A stretch of 62,976 bases of DNA from JADGGV01 sp035715725 (GTDB lineage: Bacteria > Gemmatimonadota > Gemmatimonadetes > Longimicrobiales > RSA9): NCBI GenBank assembly GCA_035715725.1, contig DASTKT010000132.1, positions 1 to 62,976 of the forward strand, given 5' to 3'. Numbering within the stretch: the stretch's first letter is position 1; the number at the start of each line of letters is the position of its first letter. This document shows, in pieces, positions 39,007-48,613 of the stretch. A program made the translations under genes and the position numbers. Below the pieces are notes generated by a model. That model was not told the origin of the DNA. It did no database searches and saw nothing but the letters and a program-made list of their open reading frames with translations.

Positions 39007-40593
39007 ATGACGACGAACACGTGCACGAGGCTGCTCGCCGCCGCCGTCCTGCTGCTGGGCGCGGCCGGGTGCACCGACCTCGTGGTGGAGCCGAAGAGCA
39101 CCGTGACCGGTGCGAACGTCTTCAACGAGCCGACCGCCTACAAGTCGTTCCTGGCCAAGCTGTACGCGGGGCTGGCCGTGACCGGGCAGCGGGGCCCCGA
39201 CGGCAGCGCCGACATCCAGGGGATCGACGAAGGCTTCTCGCAGTACGTCCGGCTGATCTGGCAGATGGAGGAGCTCCCCACGGACGAAGCGGTGATCGCC
39301 TGGAACGATGCCGGCGTCCAGGAGCTGAACACGCAGCTCTGGTCGTCGTCGAACCAGTTCCTGGTCGCGATGTACTACCGCATCTACTTCCAGGTCTCGC
39401 TGGCCAACGAGTTCCTGCGCGAGACGAGCGACGCGAAGCTCTCGCAGCGCGGCGTGGGCGGCGAGCTGGCCACGCAGATCAAGCAGTACCGCGCGGAGGC
39501 GCGCTTCCTCCGCGCGCTCAGCTACTGGCACGGGATCGACCTGTTCGGCGACATCCCGCTCGTGACCGAGGACGACCCCCTCGGCTCGACGCCACCGAAG
39601 CAGTCGACGCGCGCGGAGGTGTATGCGTACGTCGTCTCGGAGCTGAACGCCATCCGGCCCGACCTGCCGGCGCCGGGCGCGGGGCAGTACGGGAGAGCGG
39701 ACCAGGGCGCCGTGCTGATGCTGCTGGCCAAGCTCTACATGAACGCGGGCGTCTACGCCGGGCAGACCCACTACGCCGAGGCCCGCGCCGCGCTGGAGAC
39801 GCTCATCAACTCCGGCAGCTACCGGCTCGACCCCAGCTACCGGCACCTCTTCCTCGCCGACAACAACACGTCGCCCGAGATCATCTTCGCGGTGACGCAG
39901 GACGGGACGCGCACGCAGACGTGGGGCGGCACGACGTTCCTGATCCACGCGGCCGTCGGCGGGAGCATGAACGCGGGCACCTACGGCATCGACGGCGGCT
40001 GGTGGGGGCTGCGGGTGCGGCCGGAGATCGTCGCCCTCTACCCCGGCGGCGCGATCGGCAGCCCGGACAAGCGCTCCGCGTTCTTCTACGCGACGGACCA
40101 GACGGTGGCGATCAGCAGCCTGACGAACTTCAACGACGGCGTGGCCGCGCCGAAGTACCAGAACGTGACGTCGTCCGGTGCGCCGGGCTCGCATCTGGTG
40201 CACGCCGACACCGACTACCCGATGTTCCGCCTCGGCGACGCCTACCTGATGTACGCCGAGGCCGTGCTGCGCAACGGCGGCGGCAGCCGCGCGCAGGCGC
40301 TGACGTACGTGAACGCGCTGCGGCAGCGCGCCTACGGCAACACGAGCGGCAACATCACGGACGCGGAGCTGACGCTGGACTTCATCCTGGCCGAGCGCGC
40401 GCGCGAGCTGCTCTGGGAGGGTCACCGCCGGACCGACCTGATCCGGTTCGGCCAGTTCACGACCGGCCGGGTCTGGGCCTGGAAGGGCGGCGCGAAGGAT
40501 GGCAAGGCGACGGAGGCGTTCCGCAACCTGTATCCGCTCCCGGCGACGGAGCTGTTGACGAATCCGAACCTGAAGCAGAATGCCGGCTACTGA
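39007..40593 (+). CDS. RagB/SusD family nutrient-binding lipoprotein (alpha-glucan locus)
   Basis: This 528-residue SusD homologue has the lipobox LLGAAGC (Cys22). TPR-like helices hold YRAEARFLRALSYWHGIDLFGDIPLVTE, and the C-terminal signature is FILAERARELLWEGHRRTDLIRFGQF, ending NLYPLPATELLTNPNLKQNAGY. It caps the SusC channel on the cell surface and binds the glycan. The ATG at 39007 precedes the lipoprotein signal; a longer frame from 38923 lacks one. A 14-bp perfect hairpin directly follows the stop codon, so the enzymes downstream are probably transcribed separately or by read-through. Confidence 0.93.
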   Translation: MTTNTCTRLLAAAVLLLGAAGCTDLVVEPKSTVTGANVFNEPTAYKSFLAKLYAGLAVTGQRGPDGSADIQGIDEGFSQYVRLIWQMEELPTDEAVIAWNDAGVQELNTQLWSSSNQFLVAMYYRIYFQVSLANEFLRETSDAKLSQRGVGGELATQIKQYRAEARFLRALSYWHGIDLFGDIPLVTEDDPLGSTPPKQSTRAEVYAYVVSELNAIRPDLPAPGAGQYGRADQGAVLMLLAKLYMNAGVYAGQTHYAEARAALETLINSGSYRLDPSYRHLFLADNNTSPEIIFAVTQDGTRTQTWGGTTFLIHAAVGGSMNAGTYGIDGGWWGLRVRPEIVALYPGGAIGSPDKRSAFFYATDQTVAISSLTNFNDGVAAPKYQNVTSSGAPGSHLVHADTDYPMFRLGDAYLMYAEAVLRNGGGSRAQALTYVNALRQRAYGNTSGNITDAELTLDFILAERARELLWEGHRRTDLIRFGQFTTGRVWAWKGGAKDGKATEAFRNLYPLPATELLTNPNLKQNAGY

Positions 40594-40601
40594 TCGCCGT
40601 C

Positions 40602-40636
40602 CGACCCGGCTCGCGGCCCTCGCGCGAGCCGGGTCG
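40602..40636 (+). terminator. Terminator after SusC-SusD
   Basis: A perfect 14-bp stem CGACCCGGCTCGCG / CGCGAGCCGGGTCG with a 7-base loop lies 9 bp after the SusD stop codon. Confidence 0.72.
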
Positions 40637-40848
40637 CGGTGAGCCGCGCCGTCGGTGCCCGCCCGCCGGCGCGGCTCGCTTCGGTCGCGGGCTCGCACGC
40701 AGCGCCCTGCGGCCCCGCCACGACGGCGCGGCCGTGGGGCGCTCCGACATCGCCCGCGGACGAGCCCATCACGCCCCACCCCCGAGCGAAGAGCGCGGCC
40801 CCACGCGACGTCGCGCGTGCTCGCGGTGAACCGAGGAGGAGACCAGCG

Positions 40849-42906
40849 ATGCACCGGCAGCTCCGGTCGGCGATCCTGACCCTGGCGTTCGTCGTGCCCT
40901 GCTCGGCGCTCGGCGCCGTCCCCGCCACCGCGCAGGACTCGGCGCGCGTCGCCTCGCCGGACGGGCGCAACGAGGTCGTGGTCGAGACGCGGGACGGGGG
41001 GCTGTACTACAGCCTGCGCCGCGATGGGCGGGCCGTGCTGCTCCCGTCCCGCCTCGGCTTCGCCTTCCGCGGCGCCGACTCGCTCCGCAGCGGCCTGCGG
41101 ATCACCGGCACGAGCCGCGACTCGGTGGACGAGACGTGGACGCAGCCGTGGGGGGAGGTGGCCCACGTGCGCGACCACCACAACGAGCTGCGCGTGCGCG
41201 TGGCCGAGGACCGTCCCCCGGGCCGGCGCTTCGCCGTCGTGTTCCGCGCCTTCGACGACGGCATCGGGTTCCGCTACGAGGTGTCCGACAGCGCGGGTCT
41301 CGCCGACTTCGCGATGACCGACGAGCTGACGGAGTTCGCGCTCGCGGACGATGCCCGCGCCTGGTGGATCCCCGCGACGAAGCCGATGCCCGACCGGCAG
41401 GAGATCCTCTACTCCAGCGGACCGGTCAGCCGCCTGGACACGGTGCAGACGCCGCTCACGATGCAGACGAGCACCGGGCTGCAGGTGGTGATCCACGAGG
41501 CCGACCTCGTCGACTACGCCGGGATGTACCTGGCCGGCTCGGGCGGGCGGACGCTGCGCACCACGCTGGCGCGCTGGCGCGACGGCGTGGCGGTGCGCGG
41601 GCGCGCACCGTTCGTGACGCCGTGGCGCACGATCCAGCTCGCGGACCGCCCGGAGGACCTCGTCCCCTCCGTCCTGGGGCTGAACCTCAACCCGCCCAGC
41701 GTCATCCGGAACACCGATTGGATCCGGCCGATGAAGTACGACGGCATCTGGTGGGGGATGCACATCGGCACGATGACGTGGGGCTCGGGGCCGAAGCACG
41801 GCGCGACCACGGCCAATGCGCGCCGGTACCTGGACTTCGCCGCGGCCAACGGCCTGGGCGGCACGCTGGTCGAGGGGTGGAACGTGGGATGGGACGACGA
41901 CTGGTACCACACGGGCGCCGCGCGCTTCTCCTTCACGCAGCCCTACCCCGACTTCGATCTTCCCGCCGTCGCGGCGTACGCGCGCCAGAAGGGTCTCACG
42001 CTGATCGGGCATCACGAGACGGCCAGCGGCGTCACGAACTACGAGCGGCAGCTCGAGGCGGCCTTCGCGCTCTACAAGCGGGTGGGCGTGCGCGCGGTCA
42101 AGACGGGGTACGTGGGGGACACGACCGACACCGGCCACGCGCACCAGGGACAGTTCATGGTGCGGCACCAGCGGCACGTGATCGAGACGGCGGCACGGTA
42201 CGGCATCATGCTCGACGTGCATGAGCCGATCAAGGACACGGGCGAGCGGCGCACATACCCGAACATCCTCTCCCGCGAGGGTGCGCGGGGGATGGAGTAC
42301 AACGCGTGGGGCGGCGAGGGCGGCAACCCGCCGGAGCACGAGACGATCCTCTTCTTCACGCGCATGCTCGCCGGGCCAATGGACTTCACGCCCGGCATCT
42401 TCGACCTCCTGATCCGGCGGCCGACCGGGACGCCCCGGCGCCCGGAGGAGCCCCACCCCCGCACCACGCTCGCCAAGCAGCTCGCGCTCTACGTCGTCCT
42501 CTACTCACCCCTGCAGATGGCGGCCGACCTCCCCGAGAACTACGAGGGCCAGCCCGCGTTCCAGTTCATTCGCGACGTCGCCGTGGACTGGGACACGACG
42601 GTCGTGCTGAACGGCCGCATCGGCGACTACGTCATCGTCGCGCGCAAGCAGCGGAACGCGGAGGACTGGTTCGTCGGCGCGATCACCGACGAGGAGGCGC
42701 GCACGTTCGACGTGCCGCTCTCCTTCCTGACGCCGGGACGCCGGTACGTGGCGGAGATCTACGCCGACGGGCCGGGCGCGAGCTGGTGCAACAACCCGCT
42801 CCCCGTCGCGATCAGCCGGCGGCCGGTCGATCGCGCCACGACGCTGCGGGTCGTGCTGGCGCCCGGCGGCGGCCAGGCGATCCGGATCCGGCCGGCCTCG
42901 CCCTGA
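40849..42906 (+). CDS. GH97 family alpha-glucosidase (SusB-like)
   Basis: The 685-residue product has a signal peptide ending PATAQD. The N-terminal ~280 residues are the beta-sandwich of GH97, the middle is the (beta/alpha)8 barrel (WWGMHIGTMTWGSGPKHG, GTLVEGWNVGWDDDW), and a short beta domain ends the chain. Glu390 (GHHE), Glu459 (DVHEP) and Glu483 (GMEY) are spaced 69 and 24 residues apart. That equals the spacing of Glu439, Glu508 and Glu532 in Bacteroides SusB, and VKTGYVGD lacks the Asp nucleophile of the retaining GH97 branch, so an inverting, SusB-type alpha-glucosidase is expected. It acts in the periplasm on imported malto-oligosaccharides. GAGGAGG precedes the ATG. The GH13 gene follows 55 bp later. 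Confidence 0.9.
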   Translation: MHRQLRSAILTLAFVVPCSALGAVPATAQDSARVASPDGRNEVVVETRDGGLYYSLRRDGRAVLLPSRLGFAFRGADSLRSGLRITGTSRDSVDETWTQPWGEVAHVRDHHNELRVRVAEDRPPGRRFAVVFRAFDDGIGFRYEVSDSAGLADFAMTDELTEFALADDARAWWIPATKPMPDRQEILYSSGPVSRLDTVQTPLTMQTSTGLQVVIHEADLVDYAGMYLAGSGGRTLRTTLARWRDGVAVRGRAPFVTPWRTIQLADRPEDLVPSVLGLNLNPPSVIRNTDWIRPMKYDGIWWGMHIGTMTWGSGPKHGATTANARRYLDFAAANGLGGTLVEGWNVGWDDDWYHTGAARFSFTQPYPDFDLPAVAAYARQKGLTLIGHHETASGVTNYERQLEAAFALYKRVGVRAVKTGYVGDTTDTGHAHQGQFMVRHQRHVIETAARYGIMLDVHEPIKDTGERRTYPNILSREGARGMEYNAWGGEGGNPPEHETILFFTRMLAGPMDFTPGIFDLLIRRPTGTPRRPEEPHPRTTLAKQLALYVVLYSPLQMAADLPENYEGQPAFQFIRDVAVDWDTTVVLNGRIGDYVIVARKQRNAEDWFVGAITDEEARTFDVPLSFLTPGRRYVAEIYADGPGASWCNNPLPVAISRRPVDRATTLRVVLAPGGGQAIRIRPASP

Positions 42907-42961
42907 GCGCGCGGCAGCGAAGGGTACGCCGCCCGAACCGCGCGAACGCGAAAGGACCTCC

Positions 42962-44581
42962 ATGCGACGCGTCGCCCCCGCCCTGCTCGGCGCCGCCCTG
43001 ACCGCGTGCGCCGCCCCGGCCGCCCGGCTCAGCGCGCCGGCGCCCGTGGCCGCGTGGACGCGCGGCGGCGTCTGCTACGAGGTCTTCGTCCGTTCGTTCT
43101 ACGACAGCGACGGCGACGGCATCGGCGACCTGAAGGGGCTCACCGAGAAGCTCGACTACATCAACGACGGCGACCCGCGCTCGCGGCACGACCTGGGCGC
43201 CTCCTGCATCTGGCTGATGCCGGTCGCCGAATCGCCCAGCTATCATGGCTACGACGTCAGCGACTACTACCGCGTCGAACGGGACTACGGCACGAACGAC
43301 GACTTCAAGCGCCTGGTGGCCGCGGCGCATCGTCGCGGCATCCACGTCCTCGTGGACATGGTCCTGAACCACGCGTCCAGCGAGCACCCGTACTTCCAGG
43401 ACGCGCTGCGCAACCCGGCATCCCCCTACCGGAGCTGGTTCCGCTGGTCCCCCACCCCGCTCGGGAAGGGGCCGTGGGGAGAGGAGGCGTGGCACCGCTC
43501 GCCGGTGAGGGACGAGTACTACTACGGCGTCTTCTGGAGCGGGATGCCGGACCTGAACTACGAGACGCCCGCGGTGCGGGAGGAGGCGAAGAAGATCGCG
43601 GCGTTCTGGCTGCGGGAGATGGGCGTGGACGGCTTCCGGCTCGACGCGGTCCGCTACCTGGTGGAAGACGGAAGCCAGCTGGCGGACTCGCCCGGCACGC
43701 ACGCCGTGCTGCATGAGTTCGCGGCGGCCGTCCGCGCGGTCAAGCCCGACGCCTACACCGTCGGCGAGGCGTGGGACAGCATCGGGGGCGTGCTGCCATA
43801 CTACCCCGACCAGCTCACCTCCTACTTCGCATTCGAGCTTTCGGACGCGATCCTCGATGCGGTGCGCACGGGCTCGGCCGGCAAGCTGCTCGCGAAGTAC
43901 GTGCGGCTGCAGGACACGCTCCCCGCCTACCGCTGGTCGCCGTTCCTCCGCAACCACGACGAGAGCCGCACGCGGACGGCGCTCGGGGGCGACGTCGCGA
44001 GCGCCCGGCTCGCGGCGACGCTCCTGTTCACGCTCCCCGGCCTGCCGTTCCTCTACTACGGCGAGGAGATCGGCATGACGGGCGACAAGCCGGACGAGCG
44101 GCTGCGTACGCCGATGCAGTGGAGTCCCGGCGCGGGCGTCGGATTCACCTCCGGCAGGCCGTGGGAGGCGCCGCAGCCCGACTCGGCCACGACCAACGTG
44201 GCGGCCGAGGACCCCGATCCCGGCTCGCTCCTCAACCTGCATCGCCGGCTGATCCATCTGCGTGCGGAGAACCCGGCGCTCGGGGTCGGCCGGCTGGTGC
44301 CGCTCGCCGCCGGGACCGACGCCGTCGTCGCCTACCTCCGGCGCGACGGCGATCGTGCCGTGCTCGTGGTGGCGAACCTCGGCGGGACGGCGCTGTCGGG
44401 GGTGGCCCTCGGCTCGGGCGACGGCGCGCTGCCGGCCGGCGAATACACCCCGCGTACCCTGCTCGGCGGCGCGGACGCCGCCGAGCTGCGGGTCGCAAGC
44501 GACGGGCACATCCAGGGATACGTGCCGTTCGCCACGCTCGGACCGTTGGAGAGCGCGGTGCTCGAGCTGGTCCGGCGCTGA
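42962..44581 (+). CDS. GH13 alpha-amylase family lipoprotein
   Basis: The 539-residue enzyme has a lipobox-like LTAC (Cys16), so it is probably anchored in the envelope. The GH13 barrel motifs are complete: VDMVLNHAS (region I), GFRLDAVRY with nucleophile Asp228, VGEAWD with acid/base Glu269, and FLRNHDES with Asp333. The opening CYEVFVRSFYDSDGDGIGDLKGL is typical of the oligo-1,6-glucosidase/alpha-glucosidase subgroup. A C-terminal beta domain follows (~430-539). It likely hydrolyses malto-oligosaccharides or alpha-1,6 links. AAAGGA precedes the ATG. It is co-oriented with GH97 and converges on the MFS gene with 10 bp between. Confidence 0.9.
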   Translation: MRRVAPALLGAALTACAAPAARLSAPAPVAAWTRGGVCYEVFVRSFYDSDGDGIGDLKGLTEKLDYINDGDPRSRHDLGASCIWLMPVAESPSYHGYDVSDYYRVERDYGTNDDFKRLVAAAHRRGIHVLVDMVLNHASSEHPYFQDALRNPASPYRSWFRWSPTPLGKGPWGEEAWHRSPVRDEYYYGVFWSGMPDLNYETPAVREEAKKIAAFWLREMGVDGFRLDAVRYLVEDGSQLADSPGTHAVLHEFAAAVRAVKPDAYTVGEAWDSIGGVLPYYPDQLTSYFAFELSDAILDAVRTGSAGKLLAKYVRLQDTLPAYRWSPFLRNHDESRTRTALGGDVASARLAATLLFTLPGLPFLYYGEEIGMTGDKPDERLRTPMQWSPGAGVGFTSGRPWEAPQPDSATTNVAAEDPDPGSLLNLHRRLIHLRAENPALGVGRLVPLAAGTDAVVAYLRRDGDRAVLVVANLGGTALSGVALGSGDGALPAGEYTPRTLLGGADAAELRVASDGHIQGYVPFATLGPLESAVLELVRR

Positions 44582-44591
44582 CCGGCGCGCC

Positions 44592-46016
44592 TCAGGACCG
44601 GTCCCCTTCCCCATCCACCAGCCCGGTGCTCGGCACGGGCTGGACGGACTCCTGCACGCTCAGCGGCTCGTACTCGTCGGCCTCGAGGACGGCGGCCTCC
44701 GGCACCTCGGCGCCGGCGACGTCGCGCACCCACGTCATGCACGCGGCCGCGGTGAAGAGGCAGGCGCCGCCGAGCAGGACCATGTAGAGTGGCGCGTTCG
44801 GGTCGGTGGCGCCGAAGAGCAGGCGGATCAGCGGGCCGAAGGCGAGCGCAGCGACGATCTCCGGGATGACGATGAAGAAGTTGAAGATGCCCATGTAGAC
44901 GCCCATGCGGTGGGCCGGGAGCGCGCCGGAGAGGATCGCGTAGGGCATCGAGAGGATCGACGCCCAGGCGATGCCGACGCCGACCATGGTCAGCAGGAGC
45001 AGGTAGCGGTCGTGGATCAGGTAGACGCTCAGCAGCCCGATCCCGCCGCAGACGAGCGCGGCGGCGTGCGCCGTCTTGCGGCTCGTCGCCTCGGCGAGCC
45101 TCGGCAGCGCGAACGCGACGACGAAGCAGGTGATCGAGTAGAACGCGAACGCGAAGCCGCCCCACTCCATGCCCCGCGTATACAGCTCGCTCCGCGGGTC
45201 GGTCGCGCCGAACGCGTGCCGCGCCACGGCCGGCACGAAGAAGAGCCACATGCAGAACAGGCCGAGCCAGGTGAAGAGCTGCACGACGGCGAGCTGGCGC
45301 ATGGTGGGCGGCATGTCGCGGATCGACGCGCCGATCTCGCGGAGGAGCGGGCCGAGCCCGCGCTGCCCCCGCCGCGCGCGGTCGAACGCGGTTCCGTCCT
45401 CGGGCGGGAGCTCCGTGGTCGTGACCACGGTCCAGAGCACGGCGAGCAGGAACACGGCCGCGCCGGCCTGGAAGGAGTACTTCACCGAGAGGGGGATCCC
45501 GCTCGCGGTGCTCCCCGTGACGCCCAGCCAGCCGAGCAGGAACGGCAGCGCATTCGCCAGGCTCGCGCCGAGCCCGATGAAGAACGACTGCATCACGAAG
45601 CCCGCGGTGCGCTGGCTCACGGCCAGCTTGTCCGCCACGAACGCGCGGAACGGCTCCATCGAGATGTTGATGGAGGCGTCGAGGATCCAGAGCAGCCCCG
45701 CCGCCATCCAGAGCGCGCTCGACATCGGCATGAAGAAGAGCGCGATCGAGGCGAGGATGGCGCCGGTGAGGAAGTAGGGGCGGCGCCGCCCGAGCCGGCC
45801 CCACGTGTGGTCGCTGAGCGCGCCGACGAGCGGCTGCACCAGCAGCCCCGTTAGCGGAGCGGCCAGCCAGAGGAGCGGGACCTGGTCCGGGCGCGCGCCC
45901 AGGCGCTCGTAGACGGCCGACATGTTCGCGAGCTGCAGCCCCCAGCCGAACTGAATCCCGAGGAAGCCGAAGCTCATGTTGAAGAGCTCGCGGAGGCTGA
46001 GGCGCGGCTTCTCCAT
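44592..46016 (-). CDS. MFS sugar transporter, SLC45/GPH-like
   Basis: This 474-residue protein has about twelve hydrophobic helices. After helix 2 it carries LVGALSDHTWGRLGRRRPYFLTGA, the MFS loop motif in the G-R-R-R-P form typical of SLC45 and glycoside/cation symporters; MSAVYERLGA and MGVYMGIFNFFIVIPEI are also seen in that group. It probably takes up maltose, sucrose or glucose with protons across the inner membrane, finishing the route that starts at SusC. The ATG at 46016 has GGGAGA 8 bases upstream. It is convergent with GH13, so it is separately controlled; no ROK-type repeat is visible before it. Confidence 0.85.
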   Translation of the reverse strand: MEKPRLSLRELFNMSFGFLGIQFGWGLQLANMSAVYERLGARPDQVPLLWLAAPLTGLLVQPLVGALSDHTWGRLGRRRPYFLTGAILASIALFFMPMSSALWMAAGLLWILDASINISMEPFRAFVADKLAVSQRTAGFVMQSFFIGLGASLANALPFLLGWLGVTGSTASGIPLSVKYSFQAGAAVFLLAVLWTVVTTTELPPEDGTAFDRARRGQRGLGPLLREIGASIRDMPPTMRQLAVVQLFTWLGLFCMWLFFVPAVARHAFGATDPRSELYTRGMEWGGFAFAFYSITCFVVAFALPRLAEATSRKTAHAAALVCGGIGLLSVYLIHDRYLLLLTMVGVGIAWASILSMPYAILSGALPAHRMGVYMGIFNFFIVIPEIVAALAFGPLIRLLFGATDPNAPLYMVLLGGACLFTAAACMTWVRDVAGAEVPEAAVLEADEYEPLSVQESVQPVPSTGLVDGEGDRS

Positions 46017-46203
46017 GACGGCGTCTCCCGAAGCGGTGGGGCGGGCGTGATGGGCTGGGGCCGGACCGGAGGGCGGCCGCCCGCGTCCATCCGCCGGCGG
46101 CTCCCGCCTGGAAGACCGGAGGTCGGAACGAGGATCGGCGCGCTGCGCCAATGGTACGCCGGGGCGCGGTGGCGAGCAATGATCCGGCGCGAGCGGCCGC
46201 GCC

Positions 46204-47409
46204 TCAGCGCACCTGCGCCGCGGCCCAGCTCGCGTCGACGAGCTGGAGCACGACGCGGATGTCCTCGGGACCGGCAAGACCTACGCTCCCGAGGTCGTCG
46301 TTCGCGGTGTAGCGGGCGGTGAGCGCGTTGCGCGGGCCGGAGCGGTCGTAGAGGAGCGTCGGGCTCACCTCGGGCCCCCAGCCGAGGGCGACGCCGCCGC
46401 CGTCCAGCTCGCGGTCCGCCGCGCCATAGCGCTGGACCAGCGTGCGGCGGAAGACCTCGGCGTCGAACCAGGGGAAGACGCGCTCCACGCGGATCGAGCG
46501 GACCACGCCGGCGCGGTCGAAGAACGCGGTGACGCAGACGGCGCCGGGCTCGGGGTTGCGGCGCCGGCCGGGGATGTCGACGCACCCCATCGGGTTGACG
46601 GTGAGCGAGCCGGCGAAGCCGGCGAACTCGCCGTCGCCGCGGTGCGCGCGCGTGACGTGGCCGAAGAGGCGGCGCAGCCTCGCCACGAGGTCGTCGACGC
46701 GCACGCCGACGCGGAAGCCCGCGACGTCGGCGCGGGCCGGATCGAAGGCGGCCACCCCGCCGGCGGCGCGGCCCGGCATCACGGTGGGGGTGAAGACGAC
46801 ATGGCCGGCGGCCTCGAGCAGGCGCGTGGAGAGGATCTCGGCGCGGACGACGCGGGGACCGGTCACGCCGCCGGCGGGGTCGCCCTTGCCGACCACACGG
46901 AAGCGGATCTCGTTCGTGACGTTGCGGCCGATGCGGCTCAGCTCGGCATCGAGCTCCCGCGCCGGCGCGCCGGACAGCCGGATGGCCCGGACGGCCCCGG
47001 CGTTCGAGAAGACGATGCGGTAGACCTGCCCGAACGCCTCGACGGGGACGTAGAAGCCCGGGCGGAAGAGCTGGATCGAGAAGTCGCCGCGGTCGCGGTC
47101 GTACTCGGAGACGGCGTCCGGGACGCGGAGCACGAATTCGCGCGAGGCGGAGGCGGAGGCGAGCAGCGTGCGCAGGCGCACCATCTCGGCCTCCATGATA
47201 TCGGGGCGGTCGAAGCTCGAGGCGTTGCGCGCGGCGTCGCTGGCCTCGGCCGCGCCGCGGAGGTCGAGCGGATCGCCGGAGAGGCGGTGATACGCGAGCG
47301 CGAGGAGCGTGGGGTCGAAGGCGTCGGCCTGCGCCGCCGCGGGCGCCGCGGCCGCGCCCGCGAGGAGCGCGGCGAGCGCGCACGCCAGGGGGAGTCTCAT
47401 GCGTGCCAT
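46204..47409 (-). CDS. Secreted protein of unknown function
   Basis: I do not recognise the family. The 401-residue product has a Sec signal peptide (MRLPLACALAALLAGAAAAPAAAQ). The mature part is mixed alpha/beta without evident repeats; FVLRVPDAVSEYDRDRGDFSIQLFRPGFYVP and FAGSLTVNPMGCVDIPGRRRNPEPGAVCVTAFFDRAG are the most distinctive segments, with one Cys pair in the latter. The start at 47409 is chosen for GGGAG 8 bases upstream; an ATG nine bases later is also possible. It lies 16 bp after the small lipoprotein gene in the same direction, so the two are probably one operon and may work together. Confidence 0.65.
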   Translation of the reverse strand: MARMRLPLACALAALLAGAAAAPAAAQADAFDPTLLALAYHRLSGDPLDLRGAAEASDAARNASSFDRPDIMEAEMVRLRTLLASASASREFVLRVPDAVSEYDRDRGDFSIQLFRPGFYVPVEAFGQVYRIVFSNAGAVRAIRLSGAPARELDAELSRIGRNVTNEIRFRVVGKGDPAGGVTGPRVVRAEILSTRLLEAAGHVVFTPTVMPGRAAGGVAAFDPARADVAGFRVGVRVDDLVARLRRLFGHVTRAHRGDGEFAGFAGSLTVNPMGCVDIPGRRRNPEPGAVCVTAFFDRAGVVRSIRVERVFPWFDAEVFRRTLVQRYGAADRELDGGGVALGWGPEVSPTLLYDRSGPRNALTARYTANDDLGSVGLAGPEDIRVVLQLVDASWAAAQVR

Positions 47410-47425
47410 CGCGGTCGCTCCCGGC

Positions 47426-47869
47426 TCACGGTTGCCACGTGGCCGCCCGCGTGGACCCGGCGCGCGCATCGTGCTCGCGCATCGGGACGGTCTCGCCACT
47501 GGAGAAGCGGAGCTCCATGGCCTCGCCGGCGGGGGCGAGGCGGGCGGTGAGGCCGTCGCCGAGCGTGAAGGCGCGGGAGCCGTCGGCGCCGCGCCGGAGC
47601 TGGAGCCGGGTCGTGCCGAGGAACGCGGCGTCGCCATCGAGCAGCACGACGTGCAGGCCGTAGACGTAGGCGAGGAGGGCGGCGGGGGCGGCGGCGCGGT
47701 CCTCGGCGCGCGCGATCTCCCAGACCCGGCCGCCGCCCTGCCCGTAGCCGGCGGCGGTGCGCGGGCCGGCGTCGCCGCAGGCGAACATCGTCGCGACGCC
47801 GAGGCCCGCGGCCACGCGCAGGGCGCCACGGATGAGCCGGGCGGGGATCGGCGGGAGAACCGGGCGCAT
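47426..47869 (-). CDS. Small lipoprotein of unknown function
   Basis: The 147-residue product has a basic N-terminus, a hydrophobic helix and the lipobox ATMFAC (Cys31). The mature domain is short and beta-rich (LLAYVYGLHVVLLDGDAAFLGTTRLQLRRGADGSRAFTLGDGLTARL), which reads like a compact barrel or sandwich. The ribosome-binding site AGGAGG, 9 bases before the ATG, is strong. It is the first gene of a likely two-gene operon with the secreted protein downstream. No family is recognised. Confidence 0.65.
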   Translation of the reverse strand: MRPVLPPIPARLIRGALRVAAGLGVATMFACGDAGPRTAAGYGQGGGRVWEIARAEDRAAAPAALLAYVYGLHVVLLDGDAAFLGTTRLQLRRGADGSRAFTLGDGLTARLAPAGEAMELRFSSGETVPMREHDARAGSTRAATWQP

Positions 47870-48001
47870 GGCTGACGCCTCCTGACCGGGGTGCTCGGCG
47901 GCGGCGGGGCTGCTCTGCGTTGCGCAAAACGGCGGGGCGGGGCGTCAGCGGTGCACGGGCACGGCCGCGTTCGGTTCCGGCGGACGGGAGCGAGCGACCG
48001 A

Positions 48002-48042
48002 ACGTCGAGACCCCACGCGGGGTCCGCGCGGGGTCTCGACGT
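48002..48042 (-). terminator. Terminator after the beta-barrel gene
   Basis: A perfect 13-bp stem ACGTCGAGACCCC / GGGGTCTCGACGT lies 35 bp past the minus-strand stop codon. Its 15-base loop contains a smaller GCGG/CCGC pairing. Confidence 0.7.
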
Positions 48043-48076
48043 CAGCGGGGATGGACGTGCAGGGTACGGCGCGGGG

Positions 48077-48613
48077 TCACATCTTGAAGTCGAGGCCGAG
48101 CGTGAGGTAGGACGCGCCGAAGCCGAGCCGGCCCACGCCGGCCAGGTTGTCGCTGAAGAAGTAGCGGGCGCCGCCGAAGCCGCCGAGGAAGAGCCGGCTC
48201 GCGCTCCCCGCGTAGGACACGCCGGAGAAGCCCTCGGCCGAGCTGCTCACGATGTAGTAGCCGAGCGCGAGGCCGAGGAACGGATCGAGCTTCGGCGTCG
48301 ACTTGATCGGGAAGTGGTAGGAGCCGGTCCCGGCGAGCGCCACGTAGCGGACGTTCCAGTCGTAGTTGCCCAGCGCCGTGGTGTACGAGTCGCCGTAGCT
48401 CCAGGTGTCGGCCCAGGCGCCGATGCCGATGTTCTTGTTGTAGGCGACCTCGCCGTTGACGCCCAGCGCCGCGGCGGAGCCGACGCCGCTCACGCCGAGG
48501 TGGCCGCCCAGGAACTTCGTCTTCGCACCGAACTGCGCGGCGGCGCTCCCGGGCAGGAGCAGGGCTCCGACCAGCACTGCGGCCACGGCCCAAAACAGCC
48601 TCGGCGGTTGCAT
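48077..48613 (-). CDS. Outer-membrane beta-barrel-like protein
   Basis: The 178-residue product has a signal peptide (LFWAVAAVLVGALLLPGSAAAQ). The mature part alternates aromatic and small residues in strand-length stretches (LGGHLGVSGVGSAAALGVNGEVAY, IGIGAWADTWSYGDSY, DPFLGLALGYYIVSS, LFLGGFGGARYFFSDNLAGVGRLGFGASYLTLGLDFKM), which fits an eight-stranded OmpA/OmpW-sized barrel. Its function is unknown. AGGAGG lies just before the ATG, and a stable hairpin sits ~20 bp upstream of the start in the leader. Confidence 0.7.
   Translation of the reverse strand: MQPPRLFWAVAAVLVGALLLPGSAAAQFGAKTKFLGGHLGVSGVGSAAALGVNGEVAYNKNIGIGAWADTWSYGDSYTTALGNYDWNVRYVALAGTGSYHFPIKSTPKLDPFLGLALGYYIVSSSAEGFSGVSYAGSASRLFLGGFGGARYFFSDNLAGVGRLGFGASYLTLGLDFKM

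Noticed and set aside
38890..42456. Long minus-strand open frame (~1190 codons) opposite SusC end, SusD and GH97
   Set aside because: It is antisense to three well-supported genes with complete family motifs, and its composition is shadow-like (runs of R, V, H, E, D) with no recognisable domain.
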